A stretch of 64,000 bases of DNA from Branchiostoma lanceolatum (Eukaryota; Chordata; Leptocardii; Amphioxiformes; Branchiostomatidae). Each line of letters opens with the position of its first letter. Position 1 is the stretch's first letter. Of this stretch, positions 53,954 to 64,000 are shown piece by piece. Below the pieces are notes generated by a model, which was given only the letters and a program-made list of their open reading frames with translations, was not told the DNA's origin and made no database searches. The stretch spans positions 7,569,501-7,633,500 of the forward strand of contig NC_089726.1 of the NCBI RefSeq assembly GCF_035083965.1, written 5' to 3'. Both the position numbers and the translations under genes were made by a program.

Positions 53954-56810
53954 GGCGACCTACGCGAAAAGATGTCAATGCATATTTTCTTCAGGTCGAC
54001 ATTTTCTTAACGTTACCCCTGGCGCTGTGCCAATTTTTTTCGGACTGGTTTTTCCTGTTCATTCTTTGCCACCCCCGCGGATCATTTCTGATCTGTCCCT
54101 AATTGTTAAGCAAAGGTCTATTTTTCTATTGATCACGGTAGCTAATTACGCAACCAAAACACCAGCTGCAGTTTTCGTTTGAGCAGGGATGTCTCTATTT
54201 AGGCCAAAGTCTACACTCAGGCAGGCGGTTACTGCCATGTGCTGTTCTCTGTGAGAAGGGGTGGTGTAACTACTTAATTAAAACGGTTACATCCACAGTG
54301 TGCCGTATATCTTAATCGTGGTCCCACTGTCATGATTAACCCTTAACTGATTGGCAACGTCTGTTTGTAAATGTATTGCTGCTACAGTTAGCAGACATTG
54401 TATTGGAATAGTAGTGTATACATCATATTGTTCACTCAAATCTAACGCTTTATATTTCAGCGTTGTGAAAATATTTTCTGATTGTTTTTCAAATGCTATA
54501 CCTAAAAGTGCCCAGTAATCGAGAGACTTAGCGAAGGTACAAAAGTTACATAATTAGTCACAAATATTGAGTGTCAGTCATTGTACAAAATATACTTATC
54601 ATCTGAAACGTTGCTGATGCCGTAACAGTTATGTCAGTTGTGAGGATCAGTCGACTTAGTCATTTTGTATGTGTATATTGGGAAAATATACAAATAACAC
54701 AATCTAAAACTATTTTGTAATTGTGCGTTCCTCCATCGTTTAGTTGTGTTATTATCCTCGCCAAGAACGTTATGTTTTCGGTACTGTTTGTACGTATGTA
54801 TATATGCATATGTCTGTGTGTGTCTGTGTGTATGTATAGAAAGCATAACTCAAGAAGCTGGGAATGGATCATTATGATATTTGGTGTGTGGGTAGGGGGT
54901 AGGTAAAACGAAGTCCAAGTTCGACAATGGACCTCCCAGCGGCTTTCTACGTTACTGTAGCGGAACTGCTATGGTATGAGGTCGTGAAACTCTAGTTTGT
55001 TTGTTTGTTTTTTCATTGCAAGCTCGCTAATACAGATTAGCTGCTGTTATGTGCATGCTGCATCATAAATTACAACGTCTATTTGATATTTGGTCTAAGG
55101 ATGGACTTTTCCAATAGAGAAATGCACTGTTATGACTTAAGAAGAAAGTTGAAGAGGATATCATTGATCATTAGTACGTCTTAGGGCAGCTCATAGCAGC
55201 TTCTTCTTATTCGTACTCTGGCCTTGGAATGCCAAATCATGTTGACGGGCCTCGTTACAAATTGATGGTAATTTGTTCTAAGGACCGGTCATTCACCCAA
55301 TAATGATACTACTTAAGGGTAGGGGCCAGCCGGCAATTTTAACACGAGCAATACATTGATGAAAATCTTTATCAACAAAACAACACTGAGTATGGTTATC
55401 AAAATACGCGTAGTTGCAAATTTGTGAACAAACTGTTTCCTTATACCATGTATACAGTAAAACCAAATTAAGGTCAAGAAATGGACTGCCTGAAAGCGAC
55501 GAACTAACGCTCAGTCATCCATACAAAGGTAAATATGATACTCTGGTACTATTGCTAGTGGTTCAGAACGCAGCCTATTTTAAGGCCATTGCTAGCCCCT
55601 CCCATGAGAGTAAATGGTAGAGTTGAACACTACAAGTGCTGAACAGCGCTGTGTCAATCCCTGCGTCAACACCTTTTGTGAACATGTGTTCCCCCACCCA
55701 ACCCCCTCTCACCCTTACACTCACATTCCTCCTCAATAATAGTCCTTACCCCGGAAACCGCTATTTAACCTTCCTTTCAAACAGCTGTATTTTGTACAAG
55801 TTTACGTCATGTGGTCTATAACGTATGACCCTTTGTTGTCAACTTTGCCCCTCAGCCTTCTCAATCACACCTTATCTACCGTAACCTGGATATACCTCGT
55901 GACGGGTTGGTCAGACTGTGCTCATGTGCCACTCGATCAAAACACATCGTTTATTACCAATAATAAATGCCTTTTGAACGACGCGCTGGCGTCGGATATT
56001 AAGCCGTGACGGGGTGAGGACAAAGCGGGGGCGTGCGCAGTCTTTGTTAAGGGCGAGCTTGTGATGTCGACGCTACGCAGCTACGGAAGAATTTCCCTCG
56101 CCACTCCCAACCTCACGGCTGTAAAGATCGATGCCATTGGTGCAGAGCGGGTCAGGTAAGACAGATCTCTCCTTACAATGTCACCGTGAGCTGCGACTAA
56201 TATCTGTAGTTACATGCCAATGCTTACAAGAACAGCGTGGTAACCATATGACTTCGTTACATCATAATCTATTATCATATGACCTGCGTTACCAACCATA
56301 GAGTGATAACGCTGAGATCAACAACAGCTGACGATAGACGTAGCGGCAAACATTACGTTTGATTTTGGCTCCAAATCGCCGATCGTTTCACGCTTTTCAT
56401 TCTAACGGCGCATTTCAGTCCTACCTATGTGGGTAACACCTCGTACGACCCTCATGAAAATCCATAAGGGTCATTCCATCACGTACCCCAGACAGACAAA
56501 TATTCCCCGCGGTATCGCTATATCGTTCGCAAATTATCGTAAGTCATGGATTTAACACACATAATGAAGTGCGTAGTGAATAATATCAAAGACGTGTGAA
56601 GCTTTTGGCCTTCTGGTGGGTGTGTTAAGTTTGTTCAAGGACTAGAATTTACAACCGTCATTGCTGCACAATGTAAACAGGAGTAACCTTTAGTGAAATA
56701 ATGACTAGCTTTTGAGGTGATCAAAGGAATGTGTTTGCAGTGCAGAGGCCTGGTGACGAAAGTCCGTTTGTCTGACGGCTGATCTACGTACGTACACGAG
56801 TGGGCCGAAC
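53954..56810. other. Intergenic region; dispersed repeats and a possible non-coding exon
   Basis: 54740-54905 resembles a dispersed repeat with CTCGCCAAGAACGTTATGTT, GT-rich middle and GCATAACTCAAGAAGCTGGG. An ATG-led stretch at 56064-56155 (MSTLRSYGRISLATPN...) ends at a good donor (GTCAG|GTAAGA), but its phase does not fit the next coding exon, so at most it is a 5' exon. Confidence 0.45.
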
Positions 56811-58369
56811 ATGGAGGTAATAGAGACTTCTGTTGAGTCGCTGGACCTCGGTTCCATCCTCCCAACGGCACAACACAAGGATGAGGAGGACAGAATAGGT
56901 GAGGAGTTTGTTGTACTTAGTCTTAGTGGGCTGTTTTCCACGTATCGTGTGGTCCTTCCCAAAACCACTTCGCCTCTATAACGTTGATCATTAGGAATGA
57001 AGATCATAATGGTTGGTGATATAATATAATCGGCCAGTTATCTTACGTTGATGTAGTCAGCTACATGTATATAAATAAAATTGGCCAGTCAGTAGAAAAC
57101 CTTACGATCTTCCCTACCAACATCTGCCGACAGATAAAAGCTATCAGGACATGTGCCTCGGGCGCAGTAAACCCAGAATAATGCCCCATTTGTTCGACAG
57201 TCGTAACGGTTCGGATCAATACCTGCATATAGGTTAAACGTAGACCTTTGGTATATGCAAATCATTACGACGTAGAGCAAATGTGCAGTCCTTGTGTTGT
57301 GATATAAACTTGAACCGTTATTTGCTTTCGTTATCGATAAAAATTCTTATTGTGCAACAAACTTTAAATACCCTTAACAGCGCCTGTCAATTGACGTGTC
57401 TGCTGTCAAATAAACGGCGTCTAGCAAAGGAACTGGGCACTCAATATTCTAACGGTTCTCAATAATGTATACTACACGTCGCCGAACTGTCTACATGGCG
57501 TGGGTGAAGAAAGCAGCCCGGTACAAATATTTGAAGCAGACAATACATTAAGGGGTCACTTGAAGTTCGATACGTGATGTGAACCGTTGGAAAACAAACC
57601 AAGGGCTAATGGTGTATACGTATACTCACTCATTAACATAACATACAATCTAATGGGATGACCTTACATAAAGTTTATGTCAAAGTTCACTCTTAGGAAT
57701 GGACCAGAACTGATTGTGAGGACGGGGTGTGGAATTTAGCACGCCATATTTTCTTAAAATCAAAGCAAAACTGCGAATGATTTTATTTTTCGTTCTGCAT
57801 ATGCACTTTTGATGTAGACTGTCTTGCGTAATCTGTACTTTCTTTAAAATTTAGTCTATTCGATCATTCATGGTAGAATTAACAATGTACCTCTGTGGTT
57901 TAACGTTCGCCCTTAATTGGACAGCGTGTGTGTGTGGAATGACAAAAAGCCTCCCCATGTGTTACGGTGGCTGTTCTTTGTAAAGGACATATCCGGTGTG
58001 TTCATTGTACTTCTAATATTGAGAGGACCTTTCTTATAAATCAATCAGTTTCATATGTCCCTCAAAATGTACACAGGTGCAACAAATTCACCTAGTCTCT
58101 TTGCAGTAAAACAGAGGATGGTGTGTGTATCGAAAGAAAAAAATACATACTGTGTTCCTGGTGTTGTAGAAGGTTGCCTCTAACGTTCTAACTCTCCTTA
58201 ATTATCCTTCCTATTTCGCCCGGTTGCCATAGTAAGCTTAGTATAGAGTCTACTGTTACGATCTTGGGAAGGTCTGGTGTATTATGTAACGTTTGAAACT
58301 CTCTCTCTCTCCTCTCCCGTCTCTCCCCCCTGTCTCTCTCTTTCTCTCTCTGACTTTTTCTCCCCTCTA

Positions 58370-58465
<96 letters not shown>

Positions 58466-59862
58466 TGTGTGCTTATCCATCGAAAGAGATGTGTGTTTTA
58501 CGTTTGAAACTCGCTGTCGTTTGTGTATGACTGTCTGGAGCAGCACAGTGTGTGACTTGTAGTGCTGGTTTAAACTCGGCCCCTCTCTCTTCCTCCGCTC
58601 TCTTTCACTCTCCACCCCTTTCTCTCCCTACCCCTCCCTCCCCAAAACATGTTATTCAATGTTTTGCAACCTTATGACAGACTGTCTGGAGCAGCAGCTG
58701 TGCGAGCTGCAGTCCTGGTTCACGTCGATGGAGGCGCGGCTGGACGTGAGCGGGCTGCACGCCATCACCTGTCTGGAGGACGTGCAGGACAGCCTCGCCA
58801 GGCACCAGGTCAGATTGTAGCCGCCACATTGGTGGCACCTATAGACCCAAGATGGCGACCGTAATGGCGCAACCCCACCCCCTCCCCCATCTGGACTATA
58901 AAAGGCAAAGGGGTAGTCTCATAGCCTTTTTAAGGCTGTAGGGGCAATGCGTTGTTATCCACTGTGTCTCGGGCACGGTATTGGAAGGCGGACCCCAACC
59001 CTCTCCTTCCACCGCCTTTTACCTCCCCAAACGAAGTCAGGTACCCATTTTTACACCTGGGTGGAGTGAGGAAAGTGCCTTTGCAGCCTTTCCCAAAGGC
59101 ACAACGGCTAGGCAGGAATGCCAGGGATCATACCAGTGACCTCTCTATCTCGTGTCCGCTATCCTTGACACTCGGTCATTCGACGCCACTATTCTTTGGC
59201 GTCATCACAATGGTGAATTATGTAGAGACAAAAAGCAATTATGTTGGGTCTATTAGAGTGTAATAATATGCTTGTTAACATTTCTCACATAATGATCGAA
59301 ATACAAATATGATATTTGTCAAGGTAATGCTAGGAATGCTCGTTTTATCCAAAAACAAACAAAGAAACAAGTAAACAAATTGCTATGGATAAATCATCTC
59401 TACCTGCATTGTAAGAAGATCATGACGTCTTTGTCCACAGGCCATCACAGAACAGATCCACGACCGGCAGCGGGACATAGACCAGCTCCTCCTACTGTGT
59501 GCCGACCTACTCCACAAACCCGCCGTGCGCATGTGCAGCCCCCTGTCACAGAGTTTCAGTGACGCGTCGTATCACAGTCAGGACCTTGACCATGAGGAAC
59601 CAACCTTGGCCGACGAGAAACGTTTAGTGACTCCACCACCAGAAGGCACTGTCTCAGAAACAGGTATTGACAATGATAATATCTCGCCAGGTCATCCCAC
59701 AAAAGAGAACATAACTGTGGCAGATGTTTGTATAAAAGACAACAACAGTGACAAGCATCGGGATGGTGCCAAAGAAGAACACGCATCCCATGATTCCTCG
59801 CTTCAGCAGGATGAAGTCACGACTCAAGACGAAAGCCTGATGTTGGTTGAGATGATGGAGGG

Positions 59863-59895
<33 letters not shown>

Positions 59896-62800
59896 AGGAG
59901 ACTCGTTGCAGTTCCTCGCACTTGTGCTGGAGCTTCGCTGGAACACCGTTACCATGGCAGCCAATGACATCCAGTGTCGCTTGGAGGAGAAGCTCAACAC
60001 CTACAAAGTAAGACAATCTTGGTGACGTATTAGAAGATGTAACGTAAATGTAGAATCATTCAACGCCATATATTTGAAAGCACTGCAATCTATAAAAGCA
60101 TATAGAAACACTGTGTTGGTCGATCGGATTTTAAAGAAAAATCCAACTCCGATACATAAGATGAGGTGTATTACTTTGAAATGAACTTTATCATAGGTTT
60201 ATCAAATCCAACTTTTTGGTTGCCACAGGGGATTTACAGATGCACGCTCGGCCCGGAACCGCAGTATGCAGACGAGTCCCAAATATCTCAGATCACAGCG
60301 GACAGCACCATAGAAGACGGTTACATGCAAGACAGTGACGTCATCGATTCGCAAAACATAGTGTCCCTGAATGAAGAAGCTACGAAAACCCAAGATATCG
60401 TAGAAGAATCTAACGGCGACAAATGGTCGAACAAGAGCGAGGACGGGTCGTTGGAAGACCGCGCAACGCCCGAGTCTAACGGTGACGTCATCCCCTTCCC
60501 CGAAGAGGAGTACGAAAAAGTTACATCCGACGACTCTCACGATAATGAACGCGATTCTGAAGGAACGGTTTACACGAAAACCGTTTACACAAAAACCACA
60601 ACAGTTGAGAAAGTGTCTGGAACAGTTACAGTGGTAGAACGTGACGTGGCAACGACAGAGCCGATGTCGAGAATCAGCACGGACTCTCTGGACAGAATTC
60701 CGGTGAAAGAATCTTCTCTTCTCGCTCAGGAGCCTGATGACGTGTCCGACGACAGTCTTGACGACGAAAACTCAGGATCATCTAACTCCCCAGTTCATGA
60801 AGACGACGAGGAATCGTCGAATCTGCCGAATCTGCACGATCTAGACCCGAACACAGCCGATAAAGAGCCGAGCGCTGCCGAGGATGAGGGGGAAAGACCC
60901 GACAAAGACGAAAGGGGTGCAGATGATGGTGATCACGACTGTGGCGCGGAAGACGACATGGACGTGGACTCCCTTGGCAGTGGCGATGAAGCTGAAGAAG
61001 CCTCGCAAGAAGAGAAAAGAAGAAAGCAGCAGGGTGAGCTTTCTTTCCAATATATTGTTTAAAAGAGTTCGGAAAGTAAAATTGACCTTCTCGTACATCA
61101 ACAGGTATCTAAAGAGACAAAGAAATACTAGTACGCTAGCTAATCTATCACAACCATGCTTTGAAGGATATGACACTGCACAATGCATTATCCAGCTCTG
61201 CTGCTAATGTTGAGGACGAGACCCCAGCATATAGATAAAAACAAATATGAACTGTCAATAAACAGTATTTGAAAATTGTGTGTTTAGCGGTACCGCCTCT
61301 CGTGAGTTGCATTTTTTTCGCCAGTAAGATGACCCTTGATAAATCACTTCTCAGAAGACGAACTCCGAGAGCGACTTAAGAAGGCTTGCCACGACAAGGA
61401 CCCGTTGGAACTGCAGGCGGCCATGGAGCAGTGGCGAGAGGCGGGGATGTCCACAGACGAGGACGTCTTCGTTCATGCGCTGAGCGTCGAGAAAGAACTG
61501 GAGCTCCGAAACGGTAACCAAAGAAACTTACTTTTGTGAAATGACACGTGAAACGACTACTGGTTTCTTTTGGCTCTGTAGCAGTTGGTTCATATTGGAA
61601 GATTTCTTTATTTACACTATAATGAAACTACATGGACATGTATATCCTTGGATGCCCCAATAGCTCAATTGGTAGCAGCCTCACAGTTGGGATTCTAGTT
61701 CCAATTAGTCACTAACCGAGAGACCCAGGTTCCATCCTTGGACAGCTGAGCTGCCCCGGTCTTTCGGAAGGGACGTAAAATGGGGGTCCTGTGTTCGAGC
61801 CTTCGAGGGCCCGTGAGCACGTGAAAGGAGGGAGGGTTAGCAACCCCTTCTTGTAAAAATATACCCTGCCACTGAAACAGTAAGTAAACTTGCTGACCTA
61901 CGTGCCAGTAGCCATAACAAGTTACACACTATACCCACTCGTACTTTTCCAGTCCTGGGAGACGCTGTTCGCCGACGCAGCCTGACCGACATTGAGAAGG
62001 CCATGCGGCTCGTCAGGGACCAGGGTCTGGCCGACAGACTGCGGGTGGACATGGCCGAGGCCGAGCGCATCGCGGAGTCCTTGCGGCTTTTGGAAAGGTA
62101 AAACAGTTTTGTCCATCAGCTGTAGCCTGGTTACCGTACCATCGGGTGCTCCCCGGTATCTCTACGGTGCAGGAAATATCCATGTATCTTTCTCGTACAG
62201 TGCACGTGGCAGAGTCTTTGCGGCTTCTGGAAAGGTAACGCTAGATCCGTTTTGTTCATCAATTACTGTACGTGAACTCTTGTTACACACCCTCTCGCTA
62301 GCTGCCAGGGGCTGATTGGGCCTCCTCCCCGAGAAAAGGGGTCTGACCAATGAAATGGCTGCTAGAAGCGCGATTTAGTCATTTACTACGTCGAACTCGA
62401 TTGTGAAAATGTAGCAATATTACAATGAGCTGTGACCATGGTATCAATACAGTTCAGCTATGTGCAAAACATGAGTCGTTGGTGGTAGACACAATCTTCA
62501 GTTTTGGCTAGAATAACTGCATTGACTACTACCACATTCAATGACGTCTCAATAGCTGTGTACAGTACAGTACACGTCAACCTTCTGGTGCACAAACGCA
62601 TTCTTATACCATCTTAATTTCCAGTTTACGTCACGAAGTACTGCAGCTGAACCAGAGCACAATATCGGAGATACGGTCCTACTCCAAGCCTCCCAAACCG
62701 GTGCACAAAGTCATGCTAGCAACCTACCTCCTGCTGGGAGAGGACGCCAGCAACATGAAGGTAAGAAAGCATTGGTACAATATTTGTAGCCGTCAAACAA

Positions 62801-63461
62801 CCGTTCTGCTTTAGCAGTGAGTTCAAAAATCGTCAGACCTGCCGAAGAGAAAAAGCAGCATCAACCTTATTTCGCCTTCATTTCAATTGACGTCATTCCT
62901 ATAAAAGTTAGCTTCAAAACTCTCGCCATAGTTTTCATGAACTAATTTATGAACTTTCATAATGATCAATTCATGGAGTCGTCAATTGTGTATCATACTT
63001 CAATGTTGGAAAGGGAGTTCCTCTCTGACAGCAACTGACATCATAAAGATTTATACACAAAACAAAGCACTTGCCAACATGTTTTCGATCAGTCCTCTGA
63101 TCTTCAACATTGTTGATGTTTTTATCATGCTTTGTTTAACCATTACATTTGTCACACTGTTTTGCCCACTGACAATTCAACATTTGCTGAATATGCAATA
63201 AAGACCACAGTTGCCCCACCTATTACAATCAGCCAAAGATGTGATATGATTTTGAATCCTCCCCATTTCTTCCAGAGCTGGCAGGAGGTACGGTTGTTTA
63301 TCGGGAAGACGGGTAAGGAGAACCTGAAGAGACGTGTGCAGCAGTGCGACATCAAGAAGATCCGCCCGGAAGTGGCGCGGACCGCCAAGAAAATCCTCAG
63401 CAAGTTTGATCTGGATCAGCTGCGAGACGTGAGCGCAGGCGCGGCAGCCTTCTTCATTTGG
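56811..63461 (+). CDS. Spectrin-like / dynein-stalk-like coiled-coil protein (partial, runs off right edge)
   Basis: Eight coding exons: 56811-56898, 58681-58808, 59441-60007, 60229-61033, 61355-61513, 61953-62097, 62625-62760, 63276-63461. All junctions are GT-AG and phases agree, giving 738 residues with no stop. Residues about 30-95 look like a spectrin repeat (LEQQLCELQSWFTSMEARL ... CLEDVQDSLARHQ). Exons 3-4 are acidic and low-complexity, with a poly-Glu run. Residues about 640-738 resemble the dynein heavy-chain stalk and microtubule-binding domain: LNQSTISEIRSYSKPPKPVH, VMLATYLLLGE, SWQEVRLFIGK, CDIKKIRPEVARTAKKILSK and VSAGAAAFFIWV, matching the dynein pattern ...F.KDNI...KI...VS.AA..L..WV. 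No AAA+ motor is visible in the window. It may bind microtubules without moving; this is inference. Neighbouring introns contain SINEs and GT repeats. Confidence 0.75.
58373..58473. repeat. (GT)n microsatellite in intron 1
   Basis: About 50 GT dinucleotides with two TAT interruptions, following a (CT)n tract at 58300-58360. Confidence 0.95.
58905..59195 (-). repeat. SINE-like repeat, family 2 (minus copy)
   Basis: Carries AAGGGGTAGTCTCATAGCC at one end and CATTTTTACACCTGGGTGGA in the middle. Its reverse complement matches 31770-31920, and on the minus strand GGTATGATCCC resembles a pol III B-box. It lies in intron 2 of the spectrin/dynein-stalk gene. Confidence 0.65.
61650..61872 (+). repeat. 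tRNA-derived SINE (plus copy)
   Basis: GGATGCCCCAATAGCTCAAT and TGGTAGCAGCC (A-box) followed by AGGTTCCATCC (B-box), then GACGTAAAATGGGGGTCCTG and a tail TGTAAAAATATACCCTGCCA. Matches the reverse copy at 37206. It is too diverged in the anticodon region for a tRNA gene. Located in intron 5. Confidence 0.82.
62201..62234 (+). pseudogene. Duplicated end of exon 6 with its own splice sites
   Basis: GTGGCAGAGTCTTTGCGGCT then TCTGGAAAG|GTAACG repeats the 3' end of exon 6 (GCGGAGTCCTTGCGGCTTTT ... AAAG|GTAAAA). A TTTCTCGTACAG acceptor precedes it. The following intron start (TTTTGTTCATCA) is duplicated too. At 34 nt, inclusion would shift the frame. Confidence 0.55.
62821..62910 (+). repeat. ~90-bp direct repeat, copy 1 (intron 7)
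   Basis: GTTCAAAAATCGTCAGACCT ... AAAAAGCAGCATCA ... TTGACGTCATTCCTATAAAA recurs at 63882-63979 with one 8-9 base indel and few substitutions. Confidence 0.85.
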
Positions 63462-63530
63462 GTGAGCACTTCAAGCAGATGGTGGGAGGACAAAATCGTG
63501 ATGTCTTTCTTATGCCTACCCTGTTTTTTT

Positions 63531-63536
63531 GTGCGT

Positions 63537-63571
<35 letters not shown>

Positions 63572-63578
63572 CGTGTGA

Positions 63579-63614
<36 letters not shown>

Positions 63615-63765
63615 GTGTGTGCGTGTGTATGTGTGTGTGTTTGTGTGTGGTGCGTGTGTGTGTGTGTGTGTGTGCGTGTGTGTTTGTTTGTGTATGTGTC
63701 ACGTTTGTGTGTGTGTGTGTGTCTGTGTGAGTGTAGTGTGTGTATGTGTGTGTGCGTGTGTAGGG
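63531..63765. repeat. Compound (GT)n microsatellite
   Basis: Over 200 bases of GT-rich sequence with GCGT, ATGT and TTGT variants, 70 bases into the intron after exon 8. The Cys/Val and His/Thr ORFs across it are artefacts. Confidence 0.95.
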
Positions 63766-63881
63766 GGAGGTGTTTATACAAAGAAATATGTTACGATGTT
63801 CTTGGAAATTCGGTACATGTATTCATTAGTATGTAGAATTCTAAGGTATTTTTTGTATTTCTATTTTGTAATTATGGCTGA

Positions 63882-63979
63882 GTTCAAAAATCATCAGACC
63901 TGCCGAAGAGAAAAAGCAGCATCAGAAATTCGACCTATTTCGCCTTCATTTGAATTGACGTCATTCCTATAAAAGTTAT
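63882..63979 (+). repeat. ~90-bp direct repeat, copy 2
   Basis: Second copy of 62821-62910, bracketing exon 8 of the spectrin/dynein-stalk gene. Includes TGACGTCA, a CRE palindrome, in both copies (partly: TTGACGTCATT). Confidence 0.85.
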
Positions 63980-64000
63980 GACCGTACGAAAGTTGCTGTA

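Noticed and set aside
61650-61740. tRNA gene
   Set aside because: A- and B-box-like blocks are present, but the cloverleaf is not complete and a reverse copy with the same non-tRNA tail exists, so it is a SINE.
63416-63972. Cys-Val rich ORFs of up to 147 codons
   Set aside because: Translations of the GT microsatellite.
1-64000. CRISPR array, bacterial operon or prophage
   Set aside because: No regularly spaced identical repeats with unique spacers; genes have spliceosomal introns, so the DNA is animal nuclear.

Overview
The window reads as nuclear DNA of an invertebrate chordate, most probably an amphioxus (Branchiostoma). This is inferred from gene content and texture: genes with short exons and GT-AG introns, single chordate-type orthologues (an ELK-type ETS factor, RD3, BRK1, FAM204A, ETHE1), dense small inverted-repeat elements, tRNA-derived SINEs and long CA/GT microsatellites. 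There are no bacterial operons or CRISPR arrays. I could not run a search, so the species is an inference.

Layout from left to right. 77-4039 (minus): ternary-complex ETS factor (ELK), three coding exons. 4.05-23.3 kb: no recognised gene; a mosaic of MITEs, with one orphan ORF at 16.2 kb below an RFX X-box. 23.35-29.2 kb (minus): a tight head-to-tail trio of an unrecognised small tail-anchored coiled-coil protein, FAM204A and BRK1 (HSPC300). 31.5-37.86 kb (plus): RD3, three exons. 42.12-42.96 kb (plus): an intronless ETHE1 persulfide dioxygenase. 43.48-53.86 kb: a 10.4-kb block bounded by ~1-kb inverted repeats and a 6-bp direct repeat, carrying a broken piece of the rDNA unit (28S and 5.8S, minus strand). 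56.81 kb to the right edge (plus): the first eight coding exons of a protein with an N-terminal spectrin-like repeat, a long acidic middle and a segment resembling the dynein heavy-chain stalk and microtubule-binding domain.

The most notable non-gene signal is a set of MITE families whose ends share the form TA-N-Y-CTCC. They are flanked by 8-9 bp target duplications that can be read directly at many copies, several of them perfect. Internal sequences differ between copies, and many copies are near-perfect foldback palindromes (for example 33160-33262 and 10805-10997). Two copies are nested in other repeats, so the pre-insertion site can be reconstructed. This points to one transposition machinery mobilising many unrelated palindromes. 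9-bp duplications are typical of MULE-type transposases, but no transposase gene is visible here.

The genes do not form one pathway. BRK1 acts in the WAVE complex, ELK in MAPK-responsive transcription, RD3 in photoreceptor guanylate cyclase control and ETHE1 in mitochondrial sulfide oxidation.
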